NCBI GenBank assembly: GCA_021823905.1
Contig: JAKALX010000142.1
Span: forward strand, 1 to 8,768
Reading direction: 5' to 3'
Source of the DNA: Chloroflexota bacterium
GTDB lineage: Bacteria; Chloroflexota; Dehalococcoidia; Tepidiformales; Tepidiformaceae
Length of the DNA: 8,768 nt
Below the pieces are notes generated by a model that worked only from the letters and a program-made list of their open reading frames with translations, had not been told where the DNA came from and did no database searches. How positions within the stretch are numbered: position 1 is the first letter of the stretch; each line of letters starts with the position of its first letter. The translations under genes were made by a program, and so were the position numbers. Shown in pieces: positions 1-6,687 of the stretch.

Positions 1-965
1 TGCTGATTGGCGCCCTTGTCTTTGGCTCCGTCGCGAGCTGCGCCTGGTACGTCGCGAGCATCGCAGATACGGACCGGCAGGCGGTGCGGCGGCGAATCGG
101 CTCACAGCCGGCCGGCGACCTGGCCGCCCCAGTCAACGTCCTCCGCGAGCGCCATGCCCGGCTGCCCTTCGCCGACCGGCTGCCCCTCTCCAGCGAAGCG
201 CGCGAGCGAATGGGGTTGGAGCTCGAGCGAGCCGGCGATCCATTCCGCGTTTCTGAATATCTGGTGATCCGCATGACGGCGGCCGTCCTCGCCGCCGTCG
301 CGGGCCTGCTCGCCGCGACGGCGCTGGGTCTCCCGTCCTGGGCCCGAATCCTGGTCCCGCTCATGCTGGTCGCTGCCGGCTGGTCGCTCCTGCGGATGTA
401 CGTCTCGCGGCGGCGCCAGCAACGCCAGGAGGCGTTCAATGAGCAGTTGCCCGTCGCGCTGACTGCCGTGGGCAAGTCCCTCCGGGTCGGTAGCGGGCTC
501 CTTCAGGCGCTCGGCTATGCCGCTGACGAGATCCCGGCGCCACTTGGCCCCGAGCTCCAGCGCACGCTCCGGGAGCTGCAGCTCGGAGGCGACCCGGATC
601 TTGTCTTCAACGACCTGTCGCGGCGCGTCGGCAGCAAGGACATGGACATCGCCGTGACCGCGATCCTGATCCAGCGCAACGTGGGCGGCAACCTCTCCGA
701 GATCCTGTCAAATGTTACGAACACCATCCGCGAGCGTGCCAAGCTGCACGCGGAAATCAAGGTCCTGACGTCGCGCCAGCGGCTGACGGGCAATCTTGTC
801 GCCCTGCTTCCGGTCGTTGTCGCGGTCCTTTTCATCGCCGTCAACCCGAAGATGGGCCGCCTTCTGATCGACAACGGCGTCGGTCAGATCTCCCTTGCCA
901 TCGGCATTGGGTTCGAGCTGGTGGGCCTCTGGCTCATCCGGCGGCTCAGCGTGATTGAGGTCTGA
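1..965 (+). CDS. tadB: TadB-like inner-membrane platform protein of a Flp/Tad pilus (5' edge at or just before window start)
   Basis: One of the two polytopic inner-membrane platform proteins of a Tad (Flp pilus) assembly machine, a member of the type II secretion F (T2SSF) family; such proteins couple the cytoplasmic ATPase to pilin extrusion. The open frame runs from base 3 to the TGA at 963-965. Counting from a start codon presumed to begin one base before the window, it would be about 321 residues. Visible parts are an N-terminal hydrophobic segment (LIGALVFGSV), a second hydrophobic block at about residues 90-125, the T2SSF domain at about 146-278 (EQLPVALTAVGKSLRVGSGL, then RNVGGNLSEIL near 226-236), and C-terminal membrane segments near 267-282 and 297-312. 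The arrangement before tadC and tadV supports TadB rather than a GspF or PilC protein. The first two bases (TG) could complete an ATG or GTG. A GTG at 84 is a poor start because it would drop the conserved N-terminal helix. Confidence 0.9.
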   Translation, partial: LIGALVFGSVASCAWYVASIADTDRQAVRRRIGSQPAGDLAAPVNVLRERHARLPFADRLPLSSEARERMGLELERAGDPFRVSEYLVIRMTAAVLAAVAGLLAATALGLPSWARILVPLMLVAAGWSLLRMYVSRRRQQRQEAFNEQLPVALTAVGKSLRVGSGLLQALGYAADEIPAPLGPELQRTLRELQLGGDPDLVFNDLSRRVGSKDMDIAVTAILIQRNVGGNLSEILSNVTNTIRERAKLHAEIKVLTSRQRLTGNLVALLPVVVAVLFIAVNPKMGRLLIDNGVGQISLAIGIGFELVGLWLIRRLSVIEV

Positions 966-967
966 CG

Positions 968-1885
968 ATGCTCTTCCTGGTTGCGCTGCTCGTCTTCGGT
1001 TCTGTCTCGGCCGGCGCGTGGGAAGTGCTGCGCCCGAAGGAGAACGTTGTCGGCCGGCGGCTCGGACTGGATGCGCCCGCCGCCGCGGGACCGGCCAGCG
1101 CCCTCGTTCCCGGGGCCGCGCGCCGTGGCCTCCTGGGCCGCGTCTCCGGTGGCCTGGGCTCGCTTCTCGCTCGCGTCCTGCCCGGCAACTTCGTCCGCCA
1201 GATCGATCGCATGCTCGTCATGGCCAATGCCCCGTGGTCGCTGCCGGGGTTCCTTGCCACCTGTGCGTTCTCGGTCGTGACCGGCCTGGTGCTGCTTACA
1301 TACGTCATAACGTCGATCGACGGCATTACCAGCACGCAGATCTTCACCTACACGATCCTGATCGTTCCGTTCTCGGTTCTCATTCCCTATGCCCTGCTGC
1401 GAAGGCGCGTGAAGACGCGTCAGAAGCTCCTGATTCGCGGCCTACCCGATGGCATCGACCTCCTCGTCACCTGCATCGAGGCCGGGATTGGCGTCGATTC
1501 GGCCTTCGCCATGGTGACCGAAAAGAGCGAAGGCCCGCTGGCCGAGACGTTCGCGCTCTACCTTCGCCAGGTCGGCCTGGGGCGCCCCCGGCGGGAAGCC
1601 TTGAACTACGTCGCGCAGCGCAGCGGGGTGCCGGATCTGTTGAGCCTGGCCGCCGCGGTCGCCCAGGCGGAGGACCTCGGCACCACGCTCGGCGACGTTC
1701 TTCGAGTCCAGGCAGAGGAGCTGCGGCTCGCCAGGCGCCAACGCGCCCAAACCGCCGCTCAACGCGCACCGGTGCTCATGACCATCCCGCTTGCGCTGTG
1801 CTTCTTGCCGGCGATGGGCGCCGTCATTGTCGTACCCTCGATTCTCAACCTGATCAATTTCGCCGGGCACCTGGGAGGGAGATGA
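968..1885 (+). CDS. tadC: TadC-like inner-membrane platform protein of a Flp/Tad pilus
   Basis: Second T2SSF-family platform protein, 305 residues, a usual length for TadC. Hydrophobic segments are at about residues 1-18, 96-115, 127-145 and 270-295. The T2SSF domain spans about 158-290 and carries the TadC-like signature LPDGIDLLVTCIEAGIG (159-175), then AEDLGTTLGDVLRVQAEELR (234-253) and an Arg-rich stretch RRQRAQTAAQRAPV before the last membrane segment. The ATG at 968 is two bases after the tadB stop and has GAGG at 957-960 with a 7-base spacer. Its first residues (MLFLVALLVFGSVSAGAW) resemble those of the upstream tadB product, as expected for paralogous platform proteins. It would act in the inner membrane with TadB and the ATPase, whose gene is outside the window. 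Confidence 0.92.
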   Translation: MLFLVALLVFGSVSAGAWEVLRPKENVVGRRLGLDAPAAAGPASALVPGAARRGLLGRVSGGLGSLLARVLPGNFVRQIDRMLVMANAPWSLPGFLATCAFSVVTGLVLLTYVITSIDGITSTQIFTYTILIVPFSVLIPYALLRRRVKTRQKLLIRGLPDGIDLLVTCIEAGIGVDSAFAMVTEKSEGPLAETFALYLRQVGLGRPRREALNYVAQRSGVPDLLSLAAAVAQAEDLGTTLGDVLRVQAEELRLARRQRAQTAAQRAPVLMTIPLALCFLPAMGAVIVVPSILNLINFAGHLGGR

Positions 1886-2451
1886 ACGCGACCTTGGTTC
1901 GCCCTCTCGCTGGCCGTTCCGGGCTGCTGTCGCTCGCCCAGGGCTCGGTGGTGGCCGGCGCCTCAGTCGGGGTCGCGCTCTTTTGCCTGGGCCAGACCGA
2001 CCTGCATCACGCGGCGATCGGCCTCGTCGTGTTTGCCGCGATCCTCGGCGTTGCCGCCTACGACGCCCGCACCCTGATCGCGCCCAACGTGATCGTCTAC
2101 CCGGCCCTCGGTTTCACTCTCCTCAGCGCATTGAGTCTGGGCAGCGACGCGGGACTCCAGGCGCTGGGAGGTGCCCTGGTCGCGTTCGTCCTGATGCTTG
2201 TCGTGGCGATTGCGGGGCGGGGCAAGATGGGCATGGGCGACGTGAAGATGGCTGCCCTCTGTGGCGCTGCCGTGGGGCTCCGGGCCGTCATCCCGATGCT
2301 CGTGCTCACCTTCGTGATTGGCGGGGGCATCGCTGCAGTCGCTCTCTTGTCGCGGCGCCGCCGCCCGGGCGACGTCATGGCGTTCACGCCGCTCCTCGCG
2401 GTCTCCGCGATCGTCCTGACCTTGACGGCGCACACCCATCTCAGCCAGTAG
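1882..2451 (+). CDS. tadV: TadV/CpaA-type prepilin peptidase (A24 aspartic protease)
   Basis: Membrane aspartic peptidase of family A24 that cleaves the leader of Flp-type prepilins at the inner membrane. It has 189 residues, close to the short TadV/CpaA form that lacks the N-terminal methyltransferase part of PilD. Two motifs carry the expected catalytic aspartates: YDARTLIAPN (Asp at 61, the usual D...IPN motif) and KMGMGDVKMAA (Asp at 120, the GxGDxK motif). Hydrophobic segments are near residues 26-58, 75-90, 98-112, 122-153 and 168-182. The ATG at 1882 overlaps the tadC stop as ATGA, with GGGAG at 1873-1877 close upstream, so translation is probably coupled to tadC. The frame is open upstream to 955, but that part is the out-of-frame complement of tadC, not an N-terminal extension. 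No methyltransferase zinc cysteines are present. Confidence 0.9.
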   Translation: MNATLVRPLAGRSGLLSLAQGSVVAGASVGVALFCLGQTDLHHAAIGLVVFAAILGVAAYDARTLIAPNVIVYPALGFTLLSALSLGSDAGLQALGGALVAFVLMLVVAIAGRGKMGMGDVKMAALCGAAVGLRAVIPMLVLTFVIGGGIAAVALLSRRRRPGDVMAFTPLLAVSAIVLTLTAHTHLSQ

Positions 2452-2464
2452 TGCTTCCGACATG

Positions 2465-2469
2465 AGAGG
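2465..2469 (+). promoter_or_regulatory. Ribosome binding site deciding the vWA gene start
   Basis: AGAGG lies four bases before the ATG at 2474. The alternative ATG at 2462 has no purine-rich site before it (upstream AGTGCTTCCGAC), so 2474 is preferred; the two starts differ by four residues. The short spacer makes this moderate evidence only. Confidence 0.5.
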
Positions 2470-2473
2470 TTCG

Positions 2474-3982
2474 ATGCCAGGCGTTTCGATTCGTGGCGTG
2501 TGGGCGCCCCGCGCGCTCTGCGCTTTCGTCGCCCTGGTGACGGCGCTGCTCGGCGCTGGCCACGACGTGACGCTGGCCGACGGTCCCGGGTCCGTAACGG
2601 TCGCCTCGGCGGACGACTCGGCGTTCCCCACGGTCACCGCTGTCGTCCTCGCCGACCAGGATGGGAAACCGCTGGTCTCCCTGTCCCCGGGCAGCGTCTC
2701 GGTCACCGAGAACGGCAAGCCGGCCGAGGTGCTGTCGGTGGCGCCCGCGAGCAGCAGCAGCGTCCCGCTCGAGCTCGTGCTCGCGATCGACACGAGTGGA
2801 AGCATGGCCGGCGGGACGCTCGCGCGGGCACAGGCGGCCGCCACCGGCCTCGTCAAGAGTCTCGCTTCCGGCGATCGCGCCGCGCTTGTCAGCTTCGACA
2901 CCCAGGTGCGCGTCGAGCAGCCCTCGACAGCGGATCTCGCCGCGGTGATCGCCGCGATTGCGAAACTTTCCGCTCGCGGGAACACCGCGCTCTACGACGC
3001 TGTCGGGAAATCCGCCGAACTCACGTCTCAGGCGCAGAACGCCCGCCGCGCGGTGGTGCTGCTGACCGACGGCGAAGACTATGGCGGTCTCTCAAAACTG
3101 AGCCGCGAAGAGTCCGTCGCCCGCTCGGTCTCGTCCCAGACGATCTTCTACACCATCGGCGTCGGCGCCGAAGTGGACACAGCCTACCTGACGCAGCTCG
3201 CTGAAAGCTCTAGTGGCCGGTTCTTCCCTGCCGCGGGGGCGGCTGATCTGCCGGCGATCTACGCGACCATCCAGGAGCGGCTTCGCAGTTACTTCGTCCT
3301 CACGGTCCGATCCTCGGCCGAGCCGGCGGGTTCGGACCGCACGATCCAGGTCGCGATAAGGTCGGCGGCAGGCGAGGCGACCGGTTCGCTCTCCTACGCG
3401 AGCCGTCGCCCGGCGGGCGTCTCGCCCACGCCTGAGCCTTCGCCGGTTCCGGTGACAGTCGTTCCCCAGGCAGAGGCGGCGCCTCCCCCGGTTGCCGCTG
3501 GCGGCGGCAACTCCTGGCTGCCGTTGGTTGCGGGGGCGGCCGTCGCGCTCGTTCCGGTCGCAGCCGTCGCCCTGCTCTTCACCACGCGCCGCAGGCGAGC
3601 CGGGTTGCAGCTCGAGCCGAGTGCGGCCGAGCCTGTTCTGCCGCTCGCGGCCATGCTCGCTCGGGGCAGCGGCGACGGACCTGCGGCGCTGCCAGCTCTC
3701 ACCCTCGCCGTGTCCCAGCAGGGCGAAGTCCAGCGCTTCCCGATCACGGGGACGTTGCGGGTTGGGACCGCATCCGACAACGAGGTGGTGCTCAGGGACG
3801 AGGGTGGAGTCGCGCCGCATCACGCCCGGATCTGGGTCCGAGACGGCCGCGTGATGCTGCACCACCTGGCGCCCGGGTTTCAGACGCTTCTCGCCGGCCA
3901 GCCCGTCGAATGGGCCTCACTCGACGCGGGCGAAGACGCCGTAATCGGTAGCGCCACCCTGCGCCTCGGGATCCCTCCCTGA
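2474..3982 (+). CDS. Signal peptide - vWA domain - transmembrane - FHA-like protein of the tad locus
   Basis: Predicted type I membrane protein of 502 residues. Domains in order: signal peptide (1 to about 36), an extracytoplasmic beta-rich stretch (about 38-92), a von Willebrand A domain (about 99-275), a Pro-rich linker (about 316-340), a transmembrane helix (about 348-370) followed by TTRRRR as a stop-transfer signal, and a C-terminal FHA-like fold (about 427-498). The vWA metal site looks intact: DTSGS at 106-110, Thr171 in RGNTALYDA and Asp199 in LLTDGED. The FHA-like segment has RVGTASDNEVVL and HHARIWV in the right spacing but lacks the usual GR, SxxH and NG residues. The mature chain contains no cysteine. 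It starts 22 bases after tadV, so it is probably the last gene of the tad operon. Some TadG proteins also carry vWA-like domains, so an adhesin, pilus-assembly or signalling role is plausible but not shown. An ATG at 2462 would add four residues. Confidence 0.85.
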   Translation: MPGVSIRGVWAPRALCAFVALVTALLGAGHDVTLADGPGSVTVASADDSAFPTVTAVVLADQDGKPLVSLSPGSVSVTENGKPAEVLSVAPASSSSVPLELVLAIDTSGSMAGGTLARAQAAATGLVKSLASGDRAALVSFDTQVRVEQPSTADLAAVIAAIAKLSARGNTALYDAVGKSAELTSQAQNARRAVVLLTDGEDYGGLSKLSREESVARSVSSQTIFYTIGVGAEVDTAYLTQLAESSSGRFFPAAGAADLPAIYATIQERLRSYFVLTVRSSAEPAGSDRTIQVAIRSAAGEATGSLSYASRRPAGVSPTPEPSPVPVTVVPQAEAAPPPVAAGGGNSWLPLVAGAAVALVPVAAVALLFTTRRRRAGLQLEPSAAEPVLPLAAMLARGSGDGPAALPALTLAVSQQGEVQRFPITGTLRVGTASDNEVVLRDEGGVAPHHARIWVRDGRVMLHHLAPGFQTLLAGQPVEWASLDAGEDAVIGSATLRLGIPP

Positions 3983-3993
3983 CGCGCCCGCGC

Positions 3994-4791
3994 TTACTTT
4001 GTCCCGGTTGTCGCCGGCGAAGCCAGCGCCTGATCCAGCCGCTTCCGCCAGTCCGCCATCGACGCAGGCGCGCCGACCCAGCTCGAATGCCCGGCGAGGG
4101 CGAATCCGGGTGTCGCGTTAATCCCGAGCCTGCTCGCCTCACGCTGGTCGGCGATGATGGAGTCCGAGTGCTGGCCACTGTCCAGGCACGAATCAAACAC
4201 CGCGCGGTCAAGGCTCGCGTCGCTGGCATAGGCCTTCAGCTTCTCCGGCGTGAACCGTCCCACGTTCGACCGCTCGTCGCTGTACTGGTTCGCGTCGGCT
4301 TCCACCAGGTACAACCGGTAGTAGTAACTCCAGTACTTGTTCTGGTCGGCGGCGCACATCGCCGCCAGCGCGGCCTGGGTCGATTCCGCCCCCAACCGGA
4401 TGAGGTTCAGATGCACGATTTTCAGCTTCCCGGTCCTCACGTATTCCTGGATGAGCGCCGGCTCCTGGATCGCCGAAAACTGCAGGCAGAACGGGCACTG
4501 GAAGTCTTCGAAGACCGTCAGCGTGAGTGGCGCGTTCGCGCTCCCGAGCGTCGTCCCTGATTGCATTTCGGCTGGCAGCTTTGCCGCGGCGTCGCGCAGC
4601 GGCGTCGAAAAGTCCCGTGGCCCCGGCCTGGTGAAGTACAGGAGCAGCATCACCCCGATGGCCAGAAACACCGTGACAAGGACACCTCGCCGGATGACCA
4701 CCGAAGCCCGGTAGGCGCCGCTGTGCCGCCGTCCGGACGGTTGCGCGGGCTGCGCGTCCGGAGGTTCGCCTTCCTCGTGGGAGTTGGTCAT
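3994..4791 (-). CDS. Membrane-anchored DsbA-family thiol:disulfide oxidoreductase
   Basis: Thioredoxin-fold protein of 265 residues, expected outside the cytoplasmic membrane with its N terminus anchored. A charged, Pro-rich cytoplasmic tail (1 to about 35) precedes a single hydrophobic helix (about 36-54). The DsbA domain follows, with FEDFQCPFC (active-site Cys99 and Cys102) and the cis-Pro loop INATPGF (Pro228) near the C terminus, the layout of BdbD/Com1-like proteins. CPFC replaces the CPHC of classical DsbA. Two further cysteines, Cys146 (AAMCAADQ) and Cys202, sit in the helical insert and could form a structural pair. The gene is downstream of the medium-chain dehydrogenase with a 6-base gap and no clear Shine-Dalgarno site, suggesting translational coupling. 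It ends 11 bp from the convergent vWA gene. Its substrates are not evident, since the neighbouring vWA protein has no mature cysteines. Confidence 0.9.
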   Translation of the reverse strand: MTNSHEEGEPPDAQPAQPSGRRHSGAYRASVVIRRGVLVTVFLAIGVMLLLYFTRPGPRDFSTPLRDAAAKLPAEMQSGTTLGSANAPLTLTVFEDFQCPFCLQFSAIQEPALIQEYVRTGKLKIVHLNLIRLGAESTQAALAAMCAADQNKYWSYYYRLYLVEADANQYSDERSNVGRFTPEKLKAYASDASLDRAVFDSCLDSGQHSDSIIADQREASRLGINATPGFALAGHSSWVGAPASMADWRKRLDQALASPATTGTK

Positions 4792-4797
4792 CGCTGG

Positions 4798-5940
4798 CTA
4801 CCGCTTGTTCGGGGTGATCAGGTACTTCTCCCCCGTCGCCTGCTTCCCGTAGACGGCGATCTCCTTGAGTTGCAGCGCCTCCGCGAGGGAAACCTCTCGC
4901 GTGTAGCTGCTGGCAAAGGTGGTCTTGATCTCCGCTGCGACTCGCTCGCGCAACTGCTGGGCCGCTTCGAATCCGATCTTTTGCAGGTACGGCGTGAGCA
5001 GCCAGCCGCCGATCCCCCAGGCCTGCCCGAAATTGCGCGTGAACTCAGTCGGCCCGCGGTCGAGCCCCCCGTAGATATACACCTGCTTATGGATTGTCGA
5101 TCCGTAACGGCTGTATTCCTTCGCCGTCCGGTTCGCCGCGACCTCCATCGCCGTGAGAATCTGCCCCGCCAGTTTGCCGCCGCCGACGGCGTCGAATGCC
5201 AGCGTCGCGCCGGTGGCCGCGACCGCATCGATGAGCTCGTCCATGAACGTCGGCGAGCTCGAGTCGCAAATATACGTGGCGCCGAGCTTCTTCAGGAGGC
5301 TGACCTGCTCCGGCTTCCGAACGACGTTTACCAGGCCGATGCCGTCCTTGATGCAAAGCCGGTTCAGCATCTGCCCGAGATTCGAGGCGGCCGCCGTGTG
5401 CACGAGCGCCTTGTGACCTTCCAGCCGCATCGTCCCAACCATGCCGAGCGCCGTCAGCGGGTTCACGAAGCAGGACGCGCCCTCGGCCGCCGTCGTCCCG
5501 TCCGGCAGGACGAGGCATTCCGCTGCCTTGATGAGCCGGAACTGCGCGTACATTGCTCCACCCAGGATGGCCACCGTCTTCCCGAGCAGCGCCTGCGCCG
5601 CCGGCGCCGAGCCCGCCTGGACAACCACCCCGGCCCCCTCGTTGCCAACCGGCAACGACTGCCCCACGCGGGCTGCCATCGCCCGCATCGCCGCTGGTGG
5701 CAGCTTCGCCGTTACAACCGGGTTCTCGGCCGTCCCCGATGCCTCAGCCGTGGTCATGTCCGCTCCGCCGAACAGGAGCCCCATGTCCGACGGGTTCAGA
5801 GGCGACGCGTCGACCCGGACAACCACCTCCTCCGCTCCCGGCGGGGGAGTGACGACGCTCACCAGCGACAGTTCGAGGGTTCCGTCGTCCTTGATCAGTG
5901 ACCGAAGCTGAAGTCCCGTGAGCGTGTCGGCGTTTGCCAT
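4798..5940 (-). CDS. Zinc-less medium-chain dehydrogenase/reductase (quinone oxidoreductase / enoyl reductase-like)
   Basis: Probable NAD(P)H-dependent oxidoreductase of the medium-chain dehydrogenase/reductase superfamily, 380 residues, cytoplasmic. The N-terminal GroES-like domain (about 20-145) includes VVVRVDASPLNPSDMGLLFG and VGNEGAGVV (98-106). The Rossmann domain (about 155-300) has VNPLTALGMV, the nucleotide-loop region LVHTAAASNLGQML (179-192), a basic residue after the second strand (VVRKPEQ) and LAFDAVGGGKLAGQ (247-260). The structural-zinc Cys cluster and a Cys/His catalytic zinc set typical of alcohol dehydrogenases are absent, which points to the quinone reductase/enoyl reductase (MECR-like) branch. 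Substrate is not predictable. The start at 5940 (MANADTLTGL) is chosen over a farther ATG at 6006 because GAGGAG precedes it by 7 bases and the extra residues would be Arg-rich and non-conserved. It is the first gene of a unit with the DsbA-like gene. Confidence 0.88.
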   Translation of the reverse strand: MANADTLTGLQLRSLIKDDGTLELSLVSVVTPPPGAEEVVVRVDASPLNPSDMGLLFGGADMTTAEASGTAENPVVTAKLPPAAMRAMAARVGQSLPVGNEGAGVVVQAGSAPAAQALLGKTVAILGGAMYAQFRLIKAAECLVLPDGTTAAEGASCFVNPLTALGMVGTMRLEGHKALVHTAAASNLGQMLNRLCIKDGIGLVNVVRKPEQVSLLKKLGATYICDSSSPTFMDELIDAVAATGATLAFDAVGGGKLAGQILTAMEVAANRTAKEYSRYGSTIHKQVYIYGGLDRGPTEFTRNFGQAWGIGGWLLTPYLQKIGFEAAQQLRERVAAEIKTTFASSYTREVSLAEALQLKEIAVYGKQATGEKYLITPNKR

Positions 5941-5947
5941 GTCCTGT

Positions 5948-5953
5948 CTCCTC
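5948..5953 (-). promoter_or_regulatory. Ribosome binding site deciding the dehydrogenase start
   Basis: On the minus strand GAGGAG occupies these bases, seven bases before the ATG whose first base is 5940. This strong site sets the start at MANADTL and argues against the in-frame ATG at 6006. Confidence 0.75.
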
Positions 5954-6033
5954 GTGGCCGTCAGGGATGTGCGCCGCGCATTCGCGCGCTGCGCGGGCAC
6001 TCCCAATGCCGGCTGTTCTCGTGTTGAGTTCCG

Positions 6034-6039
6034 ATCATA
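6034..6039 (-). promoter_or_regulatory. Possible -10 element for the dehydrogenase-DsbA unit
   Basis: The minus strand reads TATGAT here, five of six matches to the sigma-70-type TATAAT, in an otherwise very GC-rich gap. No good -35 hexamer is seen at 16-18 bases; the nearest are TTCGTG and GTTCGT. It would give a leader of about 85-90 bases containing an imperfect GC hairpin at about 5973-5996. This is a weak, position-based call. Confidence 0.25.
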
Positions 6040-6201
6040 CGACGCCCGCCGCCGGCACGAACACGCCGCTCCACGGCGTAGCTTCCTCGATACTCCGCGA
6101 ATCCTTCGTCCGTGCCCTGCCCGCGAGTGCCGAGCACCGCGGGTGTTCCGGTTCGACGCGGAAGCCGGGCAAGATGCTCTGGTTCGACTGACGGGCAGCG
6201 A

Positions 6202-6528
6202 CTACAACAGTTGTTGAAGCAGGAGCTCCACTTGTCGCAGCTGCTGACTCACAACAACCGGGTCGACCTGGCGCCTTGTTTCGATATCGAGGCTGAGCTG
6301 ACGGATAGCGCTTGCGGCCACGAAGAGCGTCCCTTCGTAATGCGGCGGGATCGAGCGGTCGCCAGTCAGATAGGCGATTTCGTCCGGGTGGGACCGGAAG
6401 GCCGGCGCTTCGGGGCGCCGTTCGTCTCGGGATGAACCCAGTGGCTCCCGAGGCAACGCCGTGGGGGCGTCTGGCGCCGAATCAACAACCTCCTGGCGCA
6501 TGGACCAATCCTGACGGTTCCGCTTCAT
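6202..6528 (-). CDS. Small hypothetical protein, 108 residues
   Basis: I do not recognise this protein. The minus-strand frame from ATG 6528 encodes a charged, Pro/Arg-rich N-terminal half (MKRNRQDWSMRQEVV to about residue 50). A more protein-like C-terminal half follows, containing HPDEIAYLTGDRSIPPHYEG and then ASAIRQLSLDIETRRQV. It ends in a helix rich in Leu and Gln (VSQQLRQVELLLQQLL) that could be amphipathic or coiled-coil forming. No signal peptide or membrane helix is seen. Codon third positions in the C-terminal half are GC-rich like those of the neighbours. GGGGA lies 8 bases before the ATG; another ATG at 6501 with AGGA upstream is a reasonable alternative start. A GTG at 6699 would extend it, but the added residues are Arg/Ala-rich and look like non-coding translation. 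It is separated from the dehydrogenase by about 260 bases and is divergent from the E1 alpha gene. Confidence 0.5.
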   Translation of the reverse strand: MKRNRQDWSMRQEVVDSAPDAPTALPREPLGSSRDERRPEAPAFRSHPDEIAYLTGDRSIPPHYEGTLFVAASAIRQLSLDIETRRQVDPVVVSQQLRQVELLLQQLL

Positions 6529-6663
6529 CACAAAGTTCCCCGCATCGAACGACAACCATCCAAGCCGCCACCCTGCCCGTGCAGGATGCGCGTCACGTGG
6601 CGCACGATGCCTCTCCGCAGCGATTGTCGACCCCGTTGTCTGTTCGAAACTGACAGATCCGCG

Positions 6664-6687
6664 CGCCCGGGCACGTGGGGCCGGGCG
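6664..6687. repeat. Short inverted repeat CGCCCGG / CCGGGCG
   Basis: Perfect 7-base arms at 6664-6670 and 6681-6687 flank a 10-base spacer that contains the palindrome CACGTG (6672-6677). There is no T-run on either strand, so it does not look like an intrinsic terminator. It could be a protein-binding site in the divergent control region, but at this GC content such repeats also arise by chance. Confidence 0.3.

Noticed and set aside
955..1881. Upstream extension of the tadV reading frame (would make a 498-residue protein)
   Set aside because: This part lies entirely within tadC in another frame and reads as Arg/Pro/Gly-rich string. The A24 peptidase begins naturally at 1882 with an ATGA overlap.
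1963..2985. 340-residue minus-strand open frame
   Set aside because: It is antisense to tadV and the vWA gene, both of which have clear family motifs; the translation has a low-complexity Ser/Ala/Arg/Asp composition.
4561..5901. 446-residue plus-strand open frame
   Set aside because: It is antisense to the DsbA-like and dehydrogenase genes, rich in Arg/His/Leu without any domain, and typical of complementary frames in GC-rich genes.
5973..5996. GC-rich hairpin in the dehydrogenase leader considered as a riboswitch or attenuator
   Set aside because: Only five continuous base pairs plus a 2-by-2 internal loop are possible; this is expected by chance at such GC content and no known riboswitch core is visible.
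6006..6191. Plus-strand 61-residue frame beginning MPAVLVLSSDHTTP
   Set aside because: Third positions are GC-rich, but there is no ribosome site, no recognisable family, and it would run through the likely promoter of the dehydrogenase unit. I could not support it beyond chance.
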